Source: Dorea_D hominis (GTDB taxonomy: Bacteria > Bacillota > Clostridia > Lachnospirales > Lachnospiraceae). From it: a stretch of 64,000 bases of DNA. A program made the position numbers and the translations under genes. Shown one piece after another: positions 17,110 to 26,453 of this stretch (within the stretch, counting starts at the first letter, position 1; each line of letters opens with the position of its first letter). The stretch covers positions 1 to 64,000 of the forward strand of contig NZ_JACOOY010000014.1 in NCBI RefSeq assembly GCF_014287705.1, in the 5' to 3' direction. The notes under the pieces were generated by a model, which did no database searches, was not told the origin of the DNA, and saw only the letters and a program-made list of their open reading frames with translations.

Positions 17110-18489
17110 ATGACTGAAACACAGATTCATGAAATTGTTACTGCGCAGCGGGAGTATTTTTACACCGGCGCAACTTTAGATATTGATTTTCGCATCAACG
17201 CACTGAAGAAATTAAAAGCTTATGTGCAGTCTCACGAATCTGAGATTGCAAAAGCGATCGCACTTGATCTTGGGAAAAGTTCTTTTGAAAGTTATATGTG
17301 CGAAACCGGTATGGTTTTAAGCGAGCTTACACACATGTTGAAACACACACGCTCTTACGCGAAAGAAAAGCGTGTCCTGACTCCACTCGCACAGTTCCAT
17401 TCCAGAAGCTACAAGAAGCCATCCCCTTACGGTGTGACTCTCATCATGAGCCCATGGAACTACCCATTCATGCTCACGATCGAGCCTCTGATAGACGCTA
17501 TTGCAGCTGGTAATACTGCCGTTTTAAAACCAAGTGCTTACTCACCGCATACAAGCGAACTCATTAAAAAAATGGTTGCTGACTGCTTTGATCCGCAGTT
17601 TGTGACTGTCGTAACCGGTGGCCGTGCGGAAAACACCTGTCTTCTTGGCGAACATTTTGACTATATTTTCTTCACCGGAAGTCAGGCTGTCGGCAAAGAA
17701 GTTATGCGCCAGGCATCTGCAAACCTGACTCCGGTCACACTGGAGCTCGGCGGCAAAAGTCCATGTATTGTTGAAAAAAGTGCAAACCTGAAACTTGCTG
17801 CAAAGCGAATTGTCTTCGGAAAGTTCTTAAATTGCGGACAGACCTGTGTTGCTCCGGATTATATTTACTGTGACCGCTCCATCAAGATCGACTTGATCCA
17901 CGAGATCAAAAAACAAATGCAAAAACAATACAAATCAGATCCTCTTTCCAATAAAAATTATGGAAAGATTATTAATGAGAAACATTTTGACCGTATTCTT
18001 GGGCTGATTGAACAGAATAAAGTCGTATATGGCGGGCAGAGCGACCGCAGTCGTTTAAAGATTGCACCAACACTTATGGATAATGTTACTTTCGATGATG
18101 CAGTCATGTCAGAAGAAATCTTCGGACCGGTACTGCCGATCCTGACTTACGACAACCTTGATATGGCTATCGAAAAAATAAATTCCATGCCTCACCCGCT
18201 GGCTCTTTATCTGTTTACATCTGATAAAGCTATCGCAAAAAAAGTGACTTCCCACTGCGGTTTCGGCGGCGGCTGTATCAACGACACGATCATCCACCTT
18301 GCCACAAGTAATATGGGATTTGGCGGCTTCGGTGAGAGCGGCATGGGTTCCTATCATGGATTGGATGGATTCCGCACTTTTTCGCATTACAAGAGTATTG
18401 TTGATAAGAAAACCTGGTTGGATCTTCCAATGCGCTACCAGCCTTGCCGCAAGATTCACGACAAGCTGATCCATATGTTCCTGCGGTAA
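17110..18489 (+). CDS. Aldehyde dehydrogenase (class 3-like)
   Basis: ATG 17110 is the start because AGAGGAGGA lies just upstream, inside the end of the preceding gene. A longer in-frame reading would overlap it by 50 nt. The 459-residue protein has MSPWNYPFMLTIEPL, FFTGSQAVGKEV, the general-base Glu in VTLELGGKSP and the nucleophilic Cys in NCGQTCVAPDY. Length and lack of an N-terminal extension match ALDH3/YwdH-type enzymes. It probably oxidises the aldehyde made by its neighbour, or detoxifies medium-chain aldehydes. Confidence 0.92.
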   Translation: MTETQIHEIVTAQREYFYTGATLDIDFRINALKKLKAYVQSHESEIAKAIALDLGKSSFESYMCETGMVLSELTHMLKHTRSYAKEKRVLTPLAQFHSRSYKKPSPYGVTLIMSPWNYPFMLTIEPLIDAIAAGNTAVLKPSAYSPHTSELIKKMVADCFDPQFVTVVTGGRAENTCLLGEHFDYIFFTGSQAVGKEVMRQASANLTPVTLELGGKSPCIVEKSANLKLAAKRIVFGKFLNCGQTCVAPDYIYCDRSIKIDLIHEIKKQMQKQYKSDPLSNKNYGKIINEKHFDRILGLIEQNKVVYGGQSDRSRLKIAPTLMDNVTFDDAVMSEEIFGPVLPILTYDNLDMAIEKINSMPHPLALYLFTSDKAIAKKVTSHCGFGGGCINDTIIHLATSNMGFGGFGESGMGSYHGLDGFRTFSHYKSIVDKKTWLDLPMRYQPCRKIHDKLIHMFLR

Positions 18490-18502
18490 GTGTTTCCTCC
18501 AT

Positions 18503-18531
18503 TTGCAAAATTGATATCTGCATTGTATAAT
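18503..18531 (+). promoter_or_regulatory. Sigma-A promoter of the polysaccharide deacetylase
   Basis: TTGCAA (18503-18508) and TATAAT (18526-18531) are separated by 17 nt. It lies 60 nt before the deacetylase ATG, which itself follows GGGGACAAATTT. Confidence 0.8.
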
Positions 18532-18591
18532 GTGGACACACTCCTAGGCTGAGTTTTTCCGGTTAAACAGGGAGACAGAGGGGACAAATTT

Positions 18592-19689
18592 ATGAAACAC
18601 AAACACCAGAGAAATAAAATTCAAAGCAATAAAACGCAAAGCACCCATAAACAACACAATCAAAATTATTCACTCAGCAGCTCAGGGCACAGGCGCCATA
18701 ATAGCAGATCAGCTGTCTCTACACAGGTGCGCCGCCAGAAGCGTCTGCGTTGTGTGCTGACTGTCATTCTTCTGATCCTGCTTGCAGTTCTTGGTGCTGT
18801 TATCTTCTATAAACAGAAAGTACAGAAACAGGAACGTGCTCAAATTACAGCCACAAAGCAAGCCAAAGAAAAAAAAGCAGAGGAAGAAAAGGCTAAGGCT
18901 GCAGAACAAAAAGCGAAAGCGCAGGAAGCTGCTAAAAAGAAAGCAGAAGAAGCGAAAAACTCACGTTTTAATAAGGATGTGCAGACTGCTGAAAATACAG
19001 CGACCGAACAGGATCATAAGACAAACGGTCTGTCGATCTGCATGTATCACTACGTTTATGATAAGAATAATCCACCGAAAGAGCAGTTGAACAACAACTT
19101 CATCGAAGTTCATGATCTCGAAGCGGAACTGAAATACCTGACAGAAAATAACTACTACTTTCCTACCTGGGAAGAAGTCCGAAAATATGTCAAAGGCGAA
19201 CTGCTTCTTCCAAAGAAGAGCGTTGTACTCACTTTTGATGATGGTGCGTACAGTTTCTTAAATCTGGGTATACCGCTTTTCAACAAATATAAGGTCCCGG
19301 TAACTTCTTTCCTGATCGGTAATCTGGAAGGCAAGAAGAAGGTGAAGAAATATGCCAGCGAATATATGACATTCCAGTCCCATTCTTACAACATGCACCG
19401 GGGTGGCGGTAATATCGGACACGGCGGAATCTTCCCTGTCATGAACCACAATGATGCCGTTGCTGATCTTCAGAAATCGATCCGCATCGGTGGCAATTCC
19501 GATGCTTTTGCCTATCCGTACGGTGATTACAATGACAGTTGTATCCAGGCTGTAAAAGATGCCGGTTTCAAATGTGCGGTTACAACCGAATACGGTCGTG
19601 CCAAAGTCGGAGATGATCCACTTGTACTTCCTCGTATACGTATGTTAAGAGGTCAGTCTTTAGACAGCTTCAAAAAACTGGTTGAGTAG
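18592..19689 (+). CDS. Membrane-anchored polysaccharide deacetylase (NodB/CE4)
   Basis: This 365-residue protein has a basic, Gln/His/Asn-rich cytoplasmic tail (about 50 residues), one membrane helix (LTVILLILLAVLGAVIFY), a Lys/Glu/Ala-rich coiled stalk (about residues 80-125), and an extracellular CE4 domain. Catalytic motifs are VVLTFDDGAYSF (Asp pair), FQSHSYNMH (metal His) and AYPYGDYN. It should remove N-acetyl groups from peptidoglycan or a surface glycan. The last 37 nt overlap the convergent surface-protein gene. Peptidoglycan N-deacetylation, giving lysozyme resistance, is the commonest role but is not proven here. Confidence 0.88.
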   Translation: MKHKHQRNKIQSNKTQSTHKQHNQNYSLSSSGHRRHNSRSAVSTQVRRQKRLRCVLTVILLILLAVLGAVIFYKQKVQKQERAQITATKQAKEKKAEEEKAKAAEQKAKAQEAAKKKAEEAKNSRFNKDVQTAENTATEQDHKTNGLSICMYHYVYDKNNPPKEQLNNNFIEVHDLEAELKYLTENNYYFPTWEEVRKYVKGELLLPKKSVVLTFDDGAYSFLNLGIPLFNKYKVPVTSFLIGNLEGKKKVKKYASEYMTFQSHSYNMHRGGGNIGHGGIFPVMNHNDAVADLQKSIRIGGNSDAFAYPYGDYNDSCIQAVKDAGFKCAVTTEYGRAKVGDDPLVLPRIRMLRGQSLDSFKKLVE

Positions 19690-21461
19690 ATTACTCCACC
19701 AATAAGCAGAATACCAAGCACTGTTCCTGCGACTTTTCGAAGGAGCAGTGTTTTTGCTTGCTCTCTTTCTTTTTTCTTCTGCTCTTTCTTTATCTGCCTG
19801 GAACTGATATCGTCATTATCATCTTTTATAAATGGACGGATCAATGGCTCAACCAGCTTCTCCAGCACAGATTTTTTCTTTTGTACTGTAAAATGAATCG
19901 TTTTCACTGCCACATTTCCGGTCTGATCTTTTGCCTCTGCGATCACCTCATAATCACCTGCTTTCTTAATCGAAAATCTGGTCCTTGCTTTCCCTTGAAC
20001 ATGCTGTTGTTCTTTTCCATTAATCTGCACCTTTCGGAGTATATCTTCTGCATCTTTAACTCCAATTTTAAATGTAAGATGTCCTTCATACTTTTCTCCT
20101 TCCTTTACGCCTTCAAACACAATCTCCGGTGCTGTATGATCAATTGTAAATACTGCTTTTGCGTGTGAGGTATTCCCGGCACGGTCTGTCGCATGTACTT
20201 CCAGTATGTGCTGTCCTTCTCTTGTCACTCGTTCTCCCATCGAATATAATCTTCCATCCAGCCTTACTTCATAATCGTAACCGGTAAAATCCTGTATGAG
20301 TTCTTCTTTTCTGTAATTCCATTCAAAGCTTTTTAGTTTTGCCTGATCCAGCGTATCCACATACCGGATCACCGGATTCTCCTGATCTACAATCACCTGA
20401 GCTGTCTGCTTTACTTCGTATCCTGCAGCGTCTTTTGCGTAAATATGCAGCCGGTAAATTCCATCTTCACGCAGTCTGTGAACACTTCTCTTCATCTCTC
20501 CATGATCTTCCCACACCAGTAATTCCTGTGACTGCTTCCTGCCCTTTGTATTTTCATATTTTATTTCTGCATGAAATTCATCCAACACATTCTCTTCCTG
20601 CACCCTGTACACAGCAGTCAACGGTCTGCTTGTGATCATATATGGCGTCACGCCTCTGATTTCAGCTTTTGGGGACTGATTATCAATATAAAGATTTCTT
20701 TCCTGTCTGTTCTGATTACCGGCATGATCTCGCGTCTCAAAAAGAACCCGCACCGGTTTGCCATTTCTTGAAGACTGCCGGATCACAAAATTTCCACCTG
20801 CCTTTCCTATCTCTGCCTGCTTCTCTCCATTTACATAGCATGATATGTTTTTTATGCCGCTGTATTCGTCTTTTGCATTTACATGTACTGTCGTTTCATT
20901 CCTGTGCCAGCTTTCAAATCCTCCATCTGCCGATACTTGAAGTTCCGGAGCAGACAGATCGATTCTGAATGTTTTCTGCCACTGGAAATCCTCTTGTTTT
21001 TCACCGTTTTCATCTTCCATCCACACGTCCAGTTCCTGTTCTCCCTGCCGGAACCAGTCTTTCGGAATGGTATATTTCTTATTTTCTTCCGTGAGTTTTC
21101 CTTTTCCCAGTACTTTGTCCCCCTGTGTCAGCCGGAAGACTGTCTCCCCCCGTTTACTGACATGATGAAGAGTCACTTTCGGAATAGTCACATAATAACC
21201 ATTTTCACCATCCGGCTCTGAACATTCTTTTTCAAATTTGATAATCGGCTCCGGTGGTGTCGGCTCTGGTTCCGGCGACGGCTCTGGTTCCGGCGTTGGT
21301 TCTGGCGACGGCTCCGATTCTGAACCTATTGCCTCTGCTTCTCTTCTGATCGTGATTTTTCCTACAGCCTTGTCTCCTGCATAAGACGGCATTGCCTGTT
21401 GTGCATAGATCATCGTGAGTACAAGTATCAGACACCCGATTGTTTTTATTCTTTTTCGCAT
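19653..21461 (-). CDS. Secreted Ig-like repeat surface protein with C-terminal membrane anchor
   Basis: This 602-residue protein has a signal peptide (MRKRIKTIGCLILVLTMIYA), an acidic Ser/Pro/Glu linker at about residues 47-70, and several Ig-like modules. These repeat the pattern 'SAPELQV...DHAGNQN', 'ENPVIRY...DRAGNTSHA', 'TAPEIVF...DQTGNVAVK', typical of bacterial Ig-like/Bacterial-adhesin repeats. A charged segment precedes the final helix (VAGTVLGILLIGGVIYSTSFL). There is no LPXTG signal. Its start overlaps the stop of the pseudokinase-TPR gene by 16 nt, so the two are co-translated and probably work together at the envelope. The specific function is unknown. Confidence 0.75.
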   Translation of the reverse strand: MRKRIKTIGCLILVLTMIYAQQAMPSYAGDKAVGKITIRREAEAIGSESEPSPEPTPEPEPSPEPEPTPPEPIIKFEKECSEPDGENGYYVTIPKVTLHHVSKRGETVFRLTQGDKVLGKGKLTEENKKYTIPKDWFRQGEQELDVWMEDENGEKQEDFQWQKTFRIDLSAPELQVSADGGFESWHRNETTVHVNAKDEYSGIKNISCYVNGEKQAEIGKAGGNFVIRQSSRNGKPVRVLFETRDHAGNQNRQERNLYIDNQSPKAEIRGVTPYMITSRPLTAVYRVQEENVLDEFHAEIKYENTKGRKQSQELLVWEDHGEMKRSVHRLREDGIYRLHIYAKDAAGYEVKQTAQVIVDQENPVIRYVDTLDQAKLKSFEWNYRKEELIQDFTGYDYEVRLDGRLYSMGERVTREGQHILEVHATDRAGNTSHAKAVFTIDHTAPEIVFEGVKEGEKYEGHLTFKIGVKDAEDILRKVQINGKEQQHVQGKARTRFSIKKAGDYEVIAEAKDQTGNVAVKTIHFTVQKKKSVLEKLVEPLIRPFIKDDNDDISSRQIKKEQKKKEREQAKTLLLRKVAGTVLGILLIGGVIYSTSFLKLSKD

Positions 21462-23008
21462 ACTTTTTCTCCTTTCATCTGAAATCCCTGTTCCTGTAAA
21501 AGTTTCCGGAAATCTTCATTTTTCTGTATGTCCGTTCGATTTTTCACAGCTCTTTCTAATGCCTTTCTGCATGCTCTGCGGTTTTTTTCTTTCTCTTTGC
21601 ATGTCACGCGCAATTTTAATACCTGTAATTCCACGGAATCCGGATACTCTGTCACTCCTTCCCGGATTCTGCGCATAGCATCATCATTTTTCTTATCTGC
21701 CAGAAAAAGCTCTGTCACTTTGCGGTACAATTCTTCTCTCTCTGCTCTTTTCCCTTCCACTGCAAGCAGTTCTTCATACATTTTTGCAGCGTCACTCTTT
21801 TTTCCATTCTGTTCATATGCCATTGCCATCCACTGCGTGACCTCTTCCTGCCCTTCTTTCTCCCCAAGTGCCCGATATTGTATCCCAAGCCTCAATAATT
21901 CTTCCCGCTGTTCTTTCGCATCCAGACAGGTATATCCTTTGAGTACACACCGGTAGTAAATGGCATCTTCTTTCTCTTCCAGCAGAAGTGCCGTCTGTTC
22001 AAGAGCCTGTTTTAGTTCTTCCTCCGGAAGTGTCTTCTCTGCAAGGCAGGCAGACACAGCTGCCATCCCTGCGGCGATCCCACTCTCTTTATCTGTCTTC
22101 TTTGTTCCGGCACACGCCGCCTCGAAATGCTGTCTGCTCTTCTCATAATCTTCCAGTTTCAAAAAATACAGGCTGCCAAGCTCCATTTCTGTAGTCTGCA
22201 TCTGTTCTGCGGTTTCTTTTTTACCGGCTGTATATGCAGCAGCCTCTTTTTCATCTATCCCTGTTTTGGTTTCTGCTGCTTTTACATCGTTCCCGGAATT
22301 TATAGCATGGGATTTTTCTGAATATGAATTTGTAGAATGGGAATTTCCGGCAAAGATACTTCGCCCAAGTATGATTACAACTACTGCTGCAGCTATATAG
22401 AGCCATTTACGAAAATATTTTCCTTTTGATCGTTCTTTTTCTTCTTCGTTTTTGTATGATGGAATCATGCGCTTAATTTCCTGCGCAGACTGACAGGCTT
22501 TCTTTGACTGCCGGTTCAGACATCTGGAAATAATCTTTTCCAGTTTCAGAATTTCCTTTTTGTTAAGATCTGGCAAAACTTCTGTCTCTGCCAGTAAATA
22601 TTGATACGTGCGTGCCAGTCCGTACAAGTCTAATGTAACACTCGCGCGCTGATAGTAGGCTTCTTCCTCCGGCAGGAAATGCTCTCTTATAGTCCGCTTC
22701 TGCATACGGATCAACATCTCCTGGTTGGATGCCGCCTTCAGATCAAGGAAATACAATTCCTCATCTTCTGCTATGATCATGCTGTATGGATTCACATACT
22801 GATAACAAGGTGCACCCCTGCACTTGTGCACACACGCAAGTGTTCCTGCCATCTTACGCATCCATGCAAATAACTGTTCTTTCTCTATCTCTTTTTCTTC
22901 CCGTATATAACGGATGAGCGTTCTTCCTCTTACATACTCTGAACTGACATAACAACTCTCGCTGTGTTCGATCAGACGGAGTACATCGTATCCTTGTTCA
23001 TATGCCAT
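21446..23008 (-). CDS. Membrane pseudokinase-TPR protein
   Basis: This is a 520-residue protein. Residues 1-165 resemble the C-lobe of a Ser/Thr kinase: VSSEYVRGRTLIRYI as the hinge, then YQYVNPYSMIIAEDEELYFLDL where active kinases have HRDLKPxNILL...DFG. The HRD Asp, Lys, Asn and DFG Gly are all replaced, and the N-lobe with the ATP loop and VAIK Lys is absent, so it cannot be an active kinase. A single helix (WLYIAAAVVVIILGRSIFA, about residue 205) follows, then TPR-like helical repeats. It may bind a partner inside and assemble complexes outside. AAGGAG precedes the ATG. Confidence 0.72.
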   Translation of the reverse strand: MAYEQGYDVLRLIEHSESCYVSSEYVRGRTLIRYIREEKEIEKEQLFAWMRKMAGTLACVHKCRGAPCYQYVNPYSMIIAEDEELYFLDLKAASNQEMLIRMQKRTIREHFLPEEEAYYQRASVTLDLYGLARTYQYLLAETEVLPDLNKKEILKLEKIISRCLNRQSKKACQSAQEIKRMIPSYKNEEEKERSKGKYFRKWLYIAAAVVVIILGRSIFAGNSHSTNSYSEKSHAINSGNDVKAAETKTGIDEKEAAAYTAGKKETAEQMQTTEMELGSLYFLKLEDYEKSRQHFEAACAGTKKTDKESGIAAGMAAVSACLAEKTLPEEELKQALEQTALLLEEKEDAIYYRCVLKGYTCLDAKEQREELLRLGIQYRALGEKEGQEEVTQWMAMAYEQNGKKSDAAKMYEELLAVEGKRAEREELYRKVTELFLADKKNDDAMRRIREGVTEYPDSVELQVLKLRVTCKEKEKNRRACRKALERAVKNRTDIQKNEDFRKLLQEQGFQMKGEKVCEKE

Positions 23009-23053
23009 GTTGTTCTCCTTTTTATGAAATTTTATGTTGAGTTTTGTATTGGA

Positions 23054-23101
23054 TTTTAATCTGATTGATTCTTTTAATCTGATTGATTCTTTTGATCTGA
23101 C
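23054..23101. repeat. 18-bp tandem repeat, 2.7 copies
   Basis: Two identical 18-mers (TTTTAATCTGATTGATTC) lie head to tail, followed by a third partial, slightly diverged copy. They lie 45-95 nt upstream of the pseudokinase gene and so in its promoter region. Copy-number change could alter expression. Besides this and the terminator below, 23009-23390 shows no gene. Confidence 0.75.
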
Positions 23102-23242
23102 TAAATAATTATTTAGAATTTCCTCTGACTCTCTAAGACTTATTGAGTGATTCTTATCATACTGGATTTATTTCTAAAATGCAAGCATTTTTTCTTCCGC
23201 AACCATAAATCTACCGACAGCTTCCTCCGGATGCTATAGTAA

Positions 23243-23292
23243 CGAAAAGCGCCTTCTCACAAATGCCGGGGAAGACATCTGGAGAAGGTGCT
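23243..23292 (-). terminator. Terminator of the glpK-pfp operon
   Basis: On the minus strand AGCACCTTCTC pairs with GAGAAGGCGCT (one mismatch) around a 20-nt loop. It is followed by TTTTCG, about 100 nt past the phosphofructokinase stop. Confidence 0.65.
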
Positions 23293-23390
23293 ATTGTCAA
23301 TCACATTCTAGTTGTATTATAGCATTTTCATACAATTTAATAAAATAAGTTATTTTTATATATTCAATTACTTATAGAATACATCTATGC

Positions 23391-24638
23391 CTAGCGTTGA
23401 CTCAGTTCTTTTGGTGTATACAAATGACGTGGAATACCATCTACCATGACCGGTGACACATCTCCCTGGATCAACGGTCTTACATAAGAAATAAATTCGC
23501 CGGTGACATATGTTCCGTCTTCAGTAACCCACTCTCTCGGAACTAATTTCTCGTCATTGGCAATCTTGTGAACATCTTTGACTTCGGTTCCACACTGATA
23601 AGGATCATCGGAAAGTCGCTGTAGAACAACCATTTTACCGGAATCTCCTTCATCTGCTGCTTTCACTGCTGCACCGCCTACCTGATAAGCTTCCAGAATA
23701 TCTACTCTGGATGAACAGTGGGACGCAGATCTCTGCAAAGTGCTTAACTCAATGGCACGTGTCTTGCATCCGATCTCGCCCGCAATATAGCTTGCAAGAT
23801 AAGAAGCTGTACCGGATAACTGTTTGTGACCGAATGCATCAACAAAATCAACGCTGTTTCCAAGTTCACATACATATTTGCCATCTGCTGTTCGTATTCC
23901 TTCCGATACAGCAACAACTACGGATGGCTTCTTCTCGAGCAGTTCACGCACACGTCTGCCAAATTCAGCAATGTCAAATGGCAGCTCCGGCAGATAGATC
24001 ATATCCGGTCCTTCGCAGTCTTCGCCTGCCGCAAGTGCACAAGCACCGGTAAGCCAGCCTGCGTTTCTTCCCATGATCTCTACAATGGATACCAGCCCTT
24101 TGCTGTATTCCAGGCAGAAACTGTCACGGATGATCTCTTTCATAGACGTTCCGATATATTTTGCCGCACTTCCAAATCCCGGTGTATGATCCGTCAGCGC
24201 CAAGTCATTATCGATAGTTTTCGGGCAGCCTACGAAACGTGTCGGATGTCCGGTAATGATCGCATAATCAGATAATTTTTTGATCGTATCCATGGAATCA
24301 TTTCCACCGATATAGATAAATGCTTCTATGTCAAGCTTATCCAGGATTGCAAAAATCTTCTCATAGACGCTCTGATCTTCGTGTATTGCAGGCAGTTTAT
24401 AACGGCAGGATCCTAAAAACGCTGCCGGTGTACGTTTTAACAGCTCCGCATCAAGCTCTGTCTTGATATGATCCGACAGATCAATGTATTTTTCCTGCAT
24501 TAATCCCTGAATTCCGTGCAGCATTCCATACACTTTCTTTGCTCCACGATCTTTTGCCGTGCGGTAAACACCCGCCAGACTTGAGTTGATTGCCGCTGTC
24601 GGTCCTCCCGACTGTCCTACAATTACATTTCCTTTCAT
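23391..24638 (-). CDS. pfp: 6-phosphofructokinase, probably pyrophosphate-dependent
   Basis: This 415-residue protein is longer than the 320-residue ATP-type PfkA. It has VGQSGGPTAAINSSL, IYIGGNDSMDTI and PKTIDND. The Lys in PKTIDND (instead of Gly in ATP-type PGTIDND) and the Asp after GGN are the usual marks of PPi-type donors. It phosphorylates fructose 6-phosphate, reversibly if PPi is used. It is the third gene of glpK - DUF1667-like - pfp: the ribosome site GGAGAG sits in the end of the small gene and only 3 nt separate them. Donor preference is inferred from motifs. Confidence 0.85.
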   Translation of the reverse strand: MKGNVIVGQSGGPTAAINSSLAGVYRTAKDRGAKKVYGMLHGIQGLMQEKYIDLSDHIKTELDAELLKRTPAAFLGSCRYKLPAIHEDQSVYEKIFAILDKLDIEAFIYIGGNDSMDTIKKLSDYAIITGHPTRFVGCPKTIDNDLALTDHTPGFGSAAKYIGTSMKEIIRDSFCLEYSKGLVSIVEIMGRNAGWLTGACALAAGEDCEGPDMIYLPELPFDIAEFGRRVRELLEKKPSVVVAVSEGIRTADGKYVCELGNSVDFVDAFGHKQLSGTASYLASYIAGEIGCKTRAIELSTLQRSASHCSSRVDILEAYQVGGAAVKAADEGDSGKMVVLQRLSDDPYQCGTEVKDVHKIANDEKLVPREWVTEDGTYVTGEFISYVRPLIQGDVSPVMVDGIPRHLYTPKELSQR

Positions 24639-24641
24639 AAT

Positions 24642-24809
24642 TTATCTCTCCTTTCCTTCAGGCAGATGAGACTGTGCATAGGCTAATCCGCGCAGACAAC
24701 CGTTCCCCGTTACATTAAATACCTGTCCGCCCTCGGCCTCTACAGTCAGACTGCAATGATTTTTACAAACCTCACAATTAAAATGAAATACTTCTACTTT
24801 TTTCTCCAT
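24642..24809 (-). CDS. DUF1667-like Cys-rich small protein (55 aa)
   Basis: The frame gives MEKKVEVFHFNCEVCKNHCS and then LTVEAEGGQVFNVTGNGCLRGLAYA. The CxxCxxxC cluster, the LTVE strand and the NGCxRGxAYA ending match the short DUF1667 family. That family commonly accompanies glycerol-3-phosphate oxidoreductase and glycerol kinase genes and probably binds an Fe-S cluster or metal. It starts 12 nt after glpK and ends 3 nt before the phosphofructokinase. The usual FAD-dependent partner is not in this window. It is too short for most gene callers. Confidence 0.85.
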   Translation of the reverse strand: MEKKVEVFHFNCEVCKNHCSLTVEAEGGQVFNVTGNGCLRGLAYAQSHLPEGKER

Positions 24810-24820
24810 ATCTTTTCGTT

Positions 24821-26329
24821 CTACTCCTCATCTCTCGCCCAGTCAAAAGCGTAGCGGACTGCTTTATTCCAGCCTTTTAATCTCTTCTTCCGTTCTTCTT
24901 CTGTAATCGCCGGTGTAAATGTATGATCCACTGCCCGATTTTTCCGGACATCTTCTTTGTCTTTCCAGTATCCGACCGCAATTCCTGCCAGATATGCTGC
25001 TCCCATTGCAGTTGTCTCCACACATTCCGGCCGTTCTACCGGTGCTCCTGTCAGATCTGCCTCTGCCTGCATAAGGAAATTATTAGCACTTGCGCCTCCG
25101 TCTACTTTTAATTTGCTTAGATGAATACCAGAATCTGCCTCCATCGCTTTTAATACGTCATTGACCTGATATGCTATAGATTCCAGTGTGGCACGGATCA
25201 CATGATATTTGTTCACACCACGTGTCAGTCCTACGATCGTTCCTCTTGCATATTGATCCCAGTGCGGCGCTCCAAGTCCGGTAAATGCCGGTACAACATA
25301 GCATCCGCCTGTGTCCGGAACTTTCTGTGCCATATATTCGGAATCTTCGGACGCATCGATAAGACGCATCTCATCGCGTAACCACTGGATTGCCGCACCA
25401 CCGATAAAAATAGAACCTTCCAATGCGTAATTCACTTTGCCATCCAGTCCCCATGCAATTGTTGTAACAAGCCCATTCTGGGAAAATACGGGTTTCTCTC
25501 CTGTATTCATCAGAAGGAAACATCCAGTTCCATATGTATTCTTCGCTTCTCCCGGCTGATAGCAAGTCTGTCCAAAAAGTGCTGACTGCTGGTCACCTGC
25601 CGCTCCTGCGATCGGAATCTTCCCACCAAGGAACTGTGAATCCGCATAACCGTAAACACAGCTTGAAGGCTTCACTTCCGGAAGCATAGATGCCGGGATA
25701 TCAAGTATTTGTAATATTTCCTCATCCCACGACAATGTATTGATGTTAAATAACATCGTCCGGGATGCGTTGGAATAATCGGTTACATGGACTTTTCCTT
25801 TTGTCAGTTTCCAGATCAGCCATGTCTCGATCGTACCGAACAGCAATTCCCCATTCTCCGCTTTTTCTCTTGCTCCTTCTACATTTTCTAAGATCCAGCG
25901 AATCTTCGTTCCGGAAAAATAGGCATCAATGATCAGTCCTGTCTTCTCTCTGATCTTATCTGTCAGCCCCTGTTCTTTCAATCCGTCACAATATTCGGCA
26001 GTTCTTCGGCACTGCCATACGATTGCCGGACAGATCGGTTCTCCGGTTGTCCGGTCCCATACGACAACCGTCTCTCTCTGATTCGTAATTCCAATTGCTG
26101 CAATATCTTCCGCTTCGGCACTGATCTTGCTCATTGCCTCTACCGCAACTCCAAGCTGTGTGGACCATATCTCGTTCGCATCGTGCTCCACCCAGCCCGG
26201 TTTTGGAAAATACTGTGTAAATTCCTTCTGTGCAAGACTCTTGATCTCGCCCTTTTCATTAAATAAAATGCACCGGTTACTTGTTGTCCCCGCATCCAGT
26301 GCCATGACATATTTCTTTCCGTTACTCAT
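24821..26329 (-). CDS. glpK: Glycerol kinase
   Basis: This 502-residue FGGY kinase of standard length contains YVMALDAGTTSNRCILF, the GWVEHDANEIW substrate region, GITNQRETVVVWD, and the C-terminal signature KLKVDGGASANNFLMQAEADL. It phosphorylates glycerol to sn-glycerol 3-phosphate in the cytoplasm. The start follows AGAGGCAGAGAAG. It heads an operon with the DUF1667-like protein and a phosphofructokinase, linking glycerol entry to glycolysis. The phosphorylatable His of PTS-regulated Gram-positive GlpKs could not be placed with confidence. Confidence 0.96.
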   Translation of the reverse strand: MSNGKKYVMALDAGTTSNRCILFNEKGEIKSLAQKEFTQYFPKPGWVEHDANEIWSTQLGVAVEAMSKISAEAEDIAAIGITNQRETVVVWDRTTGEPICPAIVWQCRRTAEYCDGLKEQGLTDKIREKTGLIIDAYFSGTKIRWILENVEGAREKAENGELLFGTIETWLIWKLTKGKVHVTDYSNASRTMLFNINTLSWDEEILQILDIPASMLPEVKPSSCVYGYADSQFLGGKIPIAGAAGDQQSALFGQTCYQPGEAKNTYGTGCFLLMNTGEKPVFSQNGLVTTIAWGLDGKVNYALEGSIFIGGAAIQWLRDEMRLIDASEDSEYMAQKVPDTGGCYVVPAFTGLGAPHWDQYARGTIVGLTRGVNKYHVIRATLESIAYQVNDVLKAMEADSGIHLSKLKVDGGASANNFLMQAEADLTGAPVERPECVETTAMGAAYLAGIAVGYWKDKEDVRKNRAVDHTFTPAITEEERKKRLKGWNKAVRYAFDWARDEE

Positions 26330-26453
26330 CTTCTCTGCCTCTCGTTATTTTCCGCTCCTGCTGTTAACAGAATTCTCCAATATTAATACAACTACAATAC
26401 CAGTTCTAATTCCATAAAGACTTTGTACCTTAGATGTATGTACTTTAAATATA

